Source of the DNA: an uncultured Clostridia bacterium
Lineage (GTDB): Bacteria; Bacillota; Clostridia; Oscillospirales; Acutalibacteraceae
Length of the DNA stretch: 37,526 bases
NCBI GenBank assembly: GCA_947166135.1
Contig: CAMVDB010000013.1
Location: 1-37,526, forward strand
Direction: 5' to 3'
Positions 32,390-37,526 of the stretch are shown piece by piece (the stretch's first letter is position 1; each line of letters opens with the position of its first letter). The notes beneath the pieces were generated by a model, which saw nothing but the letters and a program-made list of their open reading frames with translations, did not search any database and had not been told where the DNA came from. Made by a program: the position numbers and the translations under genes.

Positions 32390-33340
32390 ATGACAAGAAC
32401 AAGTGATTTTTCGCTCCCGAAGTTCGAGGACATCTTCTCGACGCAGGAGGAGCGTGACGAAGCAAAGCTCGACAAGATCAGGGATATCCCGCTGTCGGAG
32501 ATCGACAGCTTCCCCGACCATCCGTTTCATGTGCGTGACGATGAGGATATGCTGCAGCTGGTCGAGAGCATCAAGGAACACGGCGTGATGACGCCCGCTG
32601 TTCTCCGATTGAAGGAGGACGGTCGCTATGAGCTGGTGGCAGGACATCGCCGCAAGCGTGCCTGTGAGCTGGCGGGACTGGATACCCTGCGCTCCGAGGT
32701 CAAAGATCTGACCCGTGACGAAGCGGTCGTCTATATGGTAGAAAGCAACTTTCAGCGGACTGCCATCTTGCCGAGCGAGAAAGCGTTTGCTTATCGGATG
32801 CGTTATGAAGCAATGAAGAGACAAGCAGGCAGACCGGCTAAAGGAAATTCGTCCCCAGTGGGGACAGATTTTCGTAGCGACGAATTATTGTCTCAGGAAA
32901 CCGGTGACAGCAGGAATCAAATCCACCGTTACATCCGCCTCACCTACCTCATCCCCGAGTTGTTGAAGCTGGTAGATGAGGGCAGGATGAAGATGCGCCC
33001 GGCTGTGGAGCTCTCCTACCTCAATCCGTATTATCAGCAATTCGTTCTGGACGAAATCGAGCTCAACGAGTGTACGCCGTCTCACGCTCAGACCATCCGT
33101 ATGCGAAAGCTCGCGGATGAGCACGCCCTGGATGCGGACATTATCTCCGACATCATGTCGGAAGAGAAACCGAATCAGAAAACGGAGCGGCTGGCATTTA
33201 ATGCCGCGAGGGTAAGAAAGCTCCTGCCGGATGACTTACCGAAAGAAAAGACCGAGGATTTCATCTGCGAGGCGATCACCTTCTACCGCAAGTATCATCG
33301 TGAGCGTTCTGCCCGCAGTTCCGATCGGGATGCGCGCTGA
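32390..33340 (+). CDS. ParB/Spo0J-like nuclease-fold DNA-binding protein, orphan
   Basis: 316 residues. The N-terminal ParB/sulfiredoxin-like domain (about 30-125) contains DHPFHVRDDEDMLQLVESIKEHGVMTPAVLR and AGHRRKRACELAG, the equivalent of the CTP-binding GERRxRA motif. A central helix-turn-helix (about 155-195) includes LLSQETGDSRNQIHRYIRLTYL. AAGGAGG lies 8 bases before the ATG. There is no ParA gene next to it. This version is common on conjugative elements and plasmids of Firmicutes, so it probably marks an integrated element remnant rather than the chromosomal segregation protein. Confidence 0.88.
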   Translation: MTRTSDFSLPKFEDIFSTQEERDEAKLDKIRDIPLSEIDSFPDHPFHVRDDEDMLQLVESIKEHGVMTPAVLRLKEDGRYELVAGHRRKRACELAGLDTLRSEVKDLTRDEAVVYMVESNFQRTAILPSEKAFAYRMRYEAMKRQAGRPAKGNSSPVGTDFRSDELLSQETGDSRNQIHRYIRLTYLIPELLKLVDEGRMKMRPAVELSYLNPYYQQFVLDEIELNECTPSHAQTIRMRKLADEHALDADIISDIMSEEKPNQKTERLAFNAARVRKLLPDDLPKEKTEDFICEAITFYRKYHRERSARSSDRDAR

Positions 33341-33425
33341 AAATCTGCGATTATGATTTTTGCAACGTTGTTATTCTCTCGGAAAGTCACTACAATGAGC
33401 TTATCACAAAACGAAGGGAGAATAA

Positions 33426-33782
33426 ATGATGGGAATTACTTATACGCGACAGGGTGATTACAATCTGCCTGACCTGACCTTGCCCGAACAGCCAAACGTC
33501 GAGCTCGGCGTTTATGCACAGATGCGGCGGAGATTCCTCCGTGATTATCACAGAATCCTGTACTACAATCTCCTGACGCACTGTGCGCTGACTCAGCACC
33601 TTTACGATATCGAACAGGCTGCCATAGATATGGAGGAACGACTCATCCGTCAGATGGCGGATCAGCAGAAAGTGACCGAAGCGATGAAAGCGCAGAATCA
33701 AATGATGTGGGTTCAGAAGATGAACAACATCCGCAACGCGGCGCGGGAGATCGTTCTGCGCGATATCATCTACGCCGTATAA
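33426..33782 (+). CDS. TnpV-family transposon-encoded protein
   Basis: 118 residues, nearly all helical, starting MMGITYTRQGDYNLPDLTLP and continuing with YAQMRRRFLRDYHRILYYNLLTHCALTQHLYDIEQAA, which I recognise as the TnpV family carried by clostridial integrative elements; function unknown. Two ATGs (33426, 33429) follow GGGAG; the second has the better spacing. A perfect terminator follows. With ParB and the next small gene it marks a mobile-element segment. Confidence 0.78.
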   Translation: MMGITYTRQGDYNLPDLTLPEQPNVELGVYAQMRRRFLRDYHRILYYNLLTHCALTQHLYDIEQAAIDMEERLIRQMADQQKVTEAMKAQNQMMWVQKMNNIRNAAREIVLRDIIYAV

Positions 33783-33786
33783 CACA

Positions 33787-33814
33787 GCAGGAGCAGGCAC
33801 TCGCCTGCTCCTGC
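33787..33814 (+). terminator. terminator after the TnpV-like gene
   Basis: GCAGGAGCAGGC (33787-33798) pairs perfectly with GCCTGCTCCTGC (33803-33814) with a 4-base loop; the T run is poor. Confidence 0.7.
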
Positions 33815-33888
33815 AATCATATCATTTTGTTTCGGACAGTAACAAATCAAGAAGTCATTAAGTCGACACACCCGTCGAGGAGGTCAAC

Positions 33889-34080
33889 ATGAAAAAGTAT
33901 CACATCTATCTTACTTATGATGAACGACAGGAGATCGTTTACGCCCTGATGGATAAAAGAAACGACCTGATCCGAACCGGTCATTACACGGATGCCGTTG
34001 ACGAGATTATAGACAAAGTGGTCAACGCAAAGATCAAGAGAGTGAGGGTCGTTCACAACAACGGATCAATAACGAAATGA
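33889..34080 (+). CDS. small hypothetical protein of the mobile segment
   Basis: 63 residues, starting MKKYHIYLTYDERQEIVYALMDKRNDLIRTG and ending VRVVHNNGSITK. A clear GAGGAGG site lies 8 bases before the ATG. Similar short proteins occur beside TnpV and ParB genes in clostridial elements; function unknown. Confidence 0.68.
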   Translation: MKKYHIYLTYDERQEIVYALMDKRNDLIRTGHYTDAVDEIIDKVVNAKIKRVRVVHNNGSITK

Positions 34081-34081
34081 A

Positions 34082-34118
34082 CAACAGTCGCTTGTTAACA
34101 CAGGTGGCTGTTGCTTTA
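34082..34118 (+). terminator. stem-loop after the 63-residue gene
   Basis: CAACAG (34082-34087) pairs with CTGTTG (34108-34113), with further partial pairing inside, followed by CTTTAT. Confidence 0.5.
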
Positions 34119-34163
34119 TATAATACTAACCGTCATTAAATCAAAAGCTTGCAAGGTTTATAA

Positions 34164-34880
34164 TCAATACTAGCGTACTATCTCTCAGAATACGACGTAA
34201 GAGCTTTTCATGAGTTGGGGTATGAGACTCAGAGTGAAGGTTTCCGTAAGATAGGAGAACGCTTTCAGAAAAAGGATAGTTATCTCAGGCGATTAAGAGA
34301 TGAATATGATGTATTGACTTCCAATCACCGTAACGGTCAGAGGAATCGTCCTCCGAGAAAGCGGATAATAAATACATGCCAATACTTATCAGGTTTTACG
34401 TTTGAAGAACTGACTGATATGGTCAGGGCTTTCATAGAATCTGGTACAGGTTACGTAACCAGCGATTCTCCGGAGGCAGAGATACAGGACGATAGCTCTT
34501 TACCGGAAATGACTGAAGAGCAGATCGAAAGTATTATTAACTTCAAGGATGCTGGTACAGACGTTGTTGTCACTGGTTCGTCAAGACGCCGAGTATATAA
34601 TACGACTATTATTAGACAACTGAAGAGGCTTTACAGAGGACAATGCCAGTTATGTGGTTGTCGTCCCCTCGATGAGTATAATGCGGATATTACTGAAGTG
34701 CACCATATCAGTTATTTCAGTGATTCTCTTAACAACGATTCATCGAATCTGATAGTTTTATGCCCGAATCATCACAGATTAATTCATAAGATGAATCTGG
34801 TTTTTGATCGTGACAATATGGCGTTTATTACTGATGATGGGCAGCAAATCAAAGTATTACTTAATCTCCATTTATCTTAA
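34164..34880 (+). pseudogene. HNH endonuclease, 5'-truncated
   Basis: The frame is open from a TAA at 34161. Coding similarity begins at once (ILAYYLSEYDVRAFHELGYETQSEGFRKIGERF, a block usually preceded by an ATG in this family), but no ATG, GTG or TTG with a ribosome binding site lies before it. The first usable codon is a TTG at 34215, which would cut into the conserved block. The C-terminal HNH domain is intact: CQLCGCRP, EVHHISYF, NLIVLCPNHHRLIH. This looks like a restriction-type nuclease that lost its first residues. The DNA is more AT-rich than the chromosome genes. Confidence 0.7.
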
Positions 34881-34925
34881 CATACAGAGAATTAGGATCC
34901 AGCAGGAAAGGCGGTAAGCACTGCA

Positions 34926-35429
34926 ATGAAATGGACATTTTTTCCGAAAAACAAAAGGATCACAGATGATATGTTGTAGGTCGTCGAAGCATTTCAAGAG
35001 AATGATGCTGCAATCTGCTCTGATACACATACACTTGTCAGTGACGAGGTGTTACAGTCTGTATCGGAAAGCCTTGAGAATATCGGTTACACAGTTGAAA
35101 AAAGCAAAAGAGATAAAGATAAAATCAAGATTCCGGTCCTGTATGGAGAATGCGGAAAACCATCATTGAATTTCGAAGCTGACGCATTCAATGGTGGTAC
35201 TAAAATCGTGATTGAAGTCGAAGCTGGCTGCGCCGTAACGAACTATCAATTTCTGAAAGACTTTTTCGAAGCTTGTTGCATGGATAGTGCAGAGTACTTG
35301 TGTATCGCGGTCAGGTTACAATATAAAGCCAGCGCAGATTACAGAAAAGTATGTGACTTCTTTGAAGCAATGTATGCAAGTAACAGGTTTCAGGTCCCGC
35401 TGAAAGGAATTCTGGTTATCGGATATTGA
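34926..35429 (+). pseudogene. PD-(D/E)XK-like nuclease family protein interrupted by an in-frame TAG
   Basis: Reading from the ATG at 34926 gives MKWTFFPKNKRITDDML, then TAG (34977-34979), then VVEAFQENDAAICSDTHTLVSDEVLQSVSESL and on to the stop in the same frame, so one codon separates this from an intact ~167-residue protein. The core LNFEADAFNGGTKIVIEVEAG and VRLQYK resembles a PD-(D/E)XK-type fold, and LKDFFEAC, VCDFFEAMYASNRFQVPLKGILVIGY is a conserved tail of a clostridial family often near restriction genes. Start at GTG 35049 would drop about 40 conserved residues. Substrate unknown. Confidence 0.65.
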
Positions 35430-35448
35430 TAAATCATGAAGGTTTGTA

Positions 35449-35835
35449 ATGGTTGAAGTAGTAGCGGCGCTGATATGGGATGGGGAGAGGTTCCTTATCT
35501 GTCAGCGGCCGGCGCATAAGGCGCGGGGACTATTATGGGAATATGTCGGCGGCAAGGTCGAAGAGGGAGAAACAAAGGAAGAAGCTCTCATTCGGGAGTG
35601 CCGGGAAGAGTTGGGAGTGACTATCACCGTAGGAGATGTCTTTATGGATGTGGTACATGAGTACCCTGACATCACGGTTCATCTTACATTGTTTCACGCC
35701 AAGATTACCGAGGGTACGATCCAGCTATTGGAGCATAACGCCGTCGCATGGATCTCCCCTGCCGAGATCCCGAACTATGCCTTCTGTCCTGCTGACAAGG
35801 AGATCAACGCAAAGATCATAAAAAATTATCAATAA
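35449..35835 (+). CDS. MutT-type Nudix hydrolase
   Basis: 128 residues. The Nudix box GKVEEGETKEEALIRECREELGV is canonical, and the MVEVVAALIWDGERFLICQRP start is that of 8-oxo-dGTP/dCTP diphosphatases (MutT/NudG), which clean the nucleotide pool. It begins 19 bases after the broken nuclease gene. The DNA returns to higher GC than the two preceding genes. Confidence 0.88.
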   Translation: MVEVVAALIWDGERFLICQRPAHKARGLLWEYVGGKVEEGETKEEALIRECREELGVTITVGDVFMDVVHEYPDITVHLTLFHAKITEGTIQLLEHNAVAWISPAEIPNYAFCPADKEINAKIIKNYQ

Positions 35836-35949
35836 TCATAATACAATCATTATTATGAGATCGCGGCTGTTTTGCCATGAATGATTAAGCTGCATCTATT
35901 ATCCTGCCGTCGGGTTCACACTCGGCGGCCTTTCCGTTTTTCAGCATTG

Positions 35950-35971
35950 AAAATAGTGAAAAAATAGTGAA
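35950..35971. repeat. 11-bp perfect tandem repeat in the Fic control region
   Basis: AAAATAGTGAA occurs twice in immediate succession (35950-35960 and 35961-35971), about one helical turn apart and about 30 bases upstream of the TATAAT at 36002-36007. It may be an operator. Confidence 0.6.
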
Positions 35972-36001
35972 ATTATTGTGGCGTTTTTGTTTTGGATGTG
36001 A

Positions 36002-36007
36002 TATAAT
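36002..36007 (+). promoter_or_regulatory. -10 element of the Fic gene
   Basis: A perfect TATAAT lies 26 bases before the start codon. The -35 region (TTGTGG at 35976-35981) is weak and 20 bases away, consistent with an activated or repressed promoter. Confidence 0.45.
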
Positions 36008-36032
36008 AATCTTAATGTTGTGAGGTGTTTTT

Positions 36033-37130
36033 ATGATCAAAGTACCCCTGACAAATGAAATACTGAAATATATCACAGAGATCGACAAGAATCGGTATAC
36101 GGTCTCTTCTGTCAAGCTGTCAAAGTCGGTCGCGAACAGGCTCCGCAAGAATTCCAAAAAGAAGAGCTCCTATGCCTCCAACAAGATTGAGGGCAATCCC
36201 CTCTCGGAGCAACAGGCGAATGACGTCATCGACGCCGACGAGCACAAGCATTTTTTGAAGCCCGAGCAGGAGGTTCGCAACTACTTTCTGGCTTTGGATC
36301 ACCTCGAGCAGCAGGCAAAGGAAAAGGCGCCGTTCTCTAAAGAGCTGATTCTATCCGTTCAAAAGCTCGTTGAGAAAGGCGCGTCCAAAGAGAAGATCGG
36401 GCTGAGAGGCGCTACGCCGCCCGGCGTATTGTTCGCTGTGTACGATTCGCAGAGCGGCACTCCCGATTATATCCCGCCGGAGTATTGCGACGTTCCCGAT
36501 TTGTTGGATGAGCTGGTAGAGTATGTCAATTCAACCGACGATCATCCGCTGATTGTGGCAGCGGTCGTGCATTATCAGCTGGTCACGATCCATCCGTTTG
36601 AGGACGGAAACGGCAGAACCGCCCGTCTGCTGTCAGGCTATATTCTGGACATCAACAGCTACGGCTTCAACGGCATCGGCTCGCTGGAAGAATACTTTGC
36701 CTACGATGTAGACGAATATTACAGTTCTTTGCAAATGGGGCTGCCGGCACTCTACTATTCAGGCAGAGATAACCCGCCGCATCCGGAGATCTGGATCAAC
36801 TACTTTTTGCGTATGGTACTGCTGTATTCCAACAAAGTTCGCGAGTTATCGGACGCGTCGAGCGCGGATGAGATCAGCGGCAGCCTGTCGTATCTCAAAC
36901 CGAGAGAAAAGGAACTGCTGCTGTTCCTTCTGAAACGGTATCCTAGAGAGTTCACGCCTATCGAGGTCAGCCGTGAGATCGGCGTTACCAATAAAACGGT
37001 AATCAACCGTTTAGCGGCATTGGTGAAGAATGGTTTTGTCGAGCCGATCATGGTACACGAACGCATCCGAAGCTATCAGCTCAGCGACTTTGCAAAGCAG
37101 AACGAGAAAAAGATCGTTCAACAAATATGA
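36033..37130 (+). CDS. Fic-family protein (class II, N-terminal autoinhibited) with winged HTH
   Basis: 365 residues. The catalytic motif is complete: HPFEDGNGRTAR with His187. Such enzymes usually transfer AMP from ATP to a target protein. Near the N-terminus SNKIEGN (Ser49 to Asn55, inhibitory Glu53) matches the S/TxxxEG/N inhibitory helix, so it should be self-repressed in class II fashion. A C-terminal winged helix-turn-helix (about 300-360, FTPIEVSREIGVTNKTVINRLAALVKNGFVEPI) suggests DNA binding and self-regulation; tandem 11-bp repeats lie in its promoter. No separate antitoxin gene is present. GAGGTG precedes the ATG. Confidence 0.92.
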   Translation: MIKVPLTNEILKYITEIDKNRYTVSSVKLSKSVANRLRKNSKKKSSYASNKIEGNPLSEQQANDVIDADEHKHFLKPEQEVRNYFLALDHLEQQAKEKAPFSKELILSVQKLVEKGASKEKIGLRGATPPGVLFAVYDSQSGTPDYIPPEYCDVPDLLDELVEYVNSTDDHPLIVAAVVHYQLVTIHPFEDGNGRTARLLSGYILDINSYGFNGIGSLEEYFAYDVDEYYSSLQMGLPALYYSGRDNPPHPEIWINYFLRMVLLYSNKVRELSDASSADEISGSLSYLKPREKELLLFLLKRYPREFTPIEVSREIGVTNKTVINRLAALVKNGFVEPIMVHERIRSYQLSDFAKQNEKKIVQQI

Positions 37131-37312
37131 AAAAATGATATTCTATTGCTACGGTGATAATGGATAGGACATAATAAACTTGGTGTGATTTCATCAGTTA
37201 GAACCAAAAAGACATTTACACATTACGGATCAGACGACAGATTGTTTTATGAATTCCGCGTTTGTCGATAAGATGTTACGATAAACCACACAAAAAAGCT
37301 GAGGGCAAGGCT

Positions 37313-37375
37313 ATGATCATTCTGATAACCGGTGCGGTCACGATCACAGAGAGAACAGGAGAACCAATCAAATGA
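37313..37375 (+). CDS. 20-residue ORF overlapping the GNAT start (leader peptide or gene relic)
   Basis: The frame [20 protein letters not shown] ends in a TGA that overlaps the ATG of the acetyltransferase gene (ATGA, 37372-37375), and AGGGCAAGG lies before its start. MIILITGA resembles the first strand of P-loop kinases, so it may be a gene relic; alternatively it couples translation to the next gene. The rest of 37131-37312 shows no gene. Confidence 0.3.
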   Translation: MIILITGAVTITERTGEPIK

Positions 37376-37526
37376 TATTATACACAGAGCGTTTGATCCT
37401 CCGTCCGTGGGCAGATTCGGACGCGGAGAGCTTATATGAATACGCGCGGGATGACCGTGTCGGGCCCATTGCGGGATGGCCGGTGCATACGAGCGTGGAG
37501 AACAGCCGCGAGATCATCAGAACCGT
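37372..37526 (+). CDS. GNAT N-acetyltransferase (RimJ/RimL-like), N-terminal part
   Basis: Starts [49 protein letters not shown] and runs off the window edge. TERLILRPW followed by a D-rich loop is the classic start of RimJ/RimL-type acetyltransferases, which acetylate ribosomal proteins or small amines. AGGAG lies 10 bases before the ATG. Confidence 0.85.
   Translation, partial: MILYTERLILRPWADSDAESLYEYARDDRVGPIAGWPVHTSVENSREIIRT

Overview
The window looks like chromosome of a gut Clostridia bacterium of the Oscillospiraceae/Ruminococcaceae (Ruminococcus-like). The clues are an AbrB/SpoVT-type regulator (an endospore former), a dockerin-bearing CotH protein, a superoxide reductase plus rubrerythrin pair typical of strict anaerobes, DUF4298, QueT and TnpV-type proteins, strong AGGAGG ribosome binding sites and GC-rich third codon positions. 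This placement is inferred from protein families only; there is no rRNA in the window. 

Bases 1-24990 are mostly ordinary housekeeping and envelope genes, each followed by a clear intrinsic terminator. In order: the end of a GPH-family sugar symporter and a GH36 alpha-galactosidase (+); a desulfoferrodoxin-rubrerythrin operon (-); a DHW/AlgX-like protein with a Nudix protein (-); a PLP aminotransferase and trpS (+); an AlgI-like MBOAT acyltransferase with a second DHW protein (-), a likely polysaccharide O-acylation pair; a small zinc-ribbon membrane protein (-) between two copies of a palindromic repeat; a ClC transporter (+); mgtE (-) with a long structured leader; an unknown membrane protein and a PAP2 phosphatase (+); a small protein plus two esterase/hydrolase genes (-) divergent from a LysR regulator and endonuclease IV (+); a secreted CAP-domain protein (-); spoVT (+); DUF4298 (-); a phosphohexomutase (+); and acpP (+). 

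Bases 25030-28900 are a repeat-rich accessory region. An orphan RepA-like P-loop ATPase lies between long inverted arms. The arms hold a 68-bp inverted repeat that encodes the protein's own C-terminus, tandem 14-bp repeats, a 20-bp perfect palindrome and a ~115-bp outer repeat. A separate 265-bp hairpin-rich element interrupts the left arm at the palindrome and occurs again, inverted and nearly identical, 2.8 kb downstream. The right arm keeps the uninterrupted version, so filled and empty sites can be compared inside this window. Between the copies lie a strong promoter, a structured untranslated segment with a terminator (candidate ncRNA or leader) and tspO. This region is the best candidate for an undescribed mobile or replicative system. 

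Bases 28900-31970 return to chromosomal-type genes: a secreted CotH-dockerin protein, queT and tRNA-Pro(GGG). Downstream of the tRNA, 32000-37526 is an accessory island of orphan ParB, a TnpV-like protein, a small ORF, a 5'-truncated HNH endonuclease, a PD-(D/E)XK-like gene broken by an in-frame TAG, a MutT-type Nudix, an autoinhibited Fic protein with possible operator repeats, and the start of a GNAT acetyltransferase. The HNH and nuclease-like genes are visibly more AT-rich than the rest, which suggests horizontal transfer.
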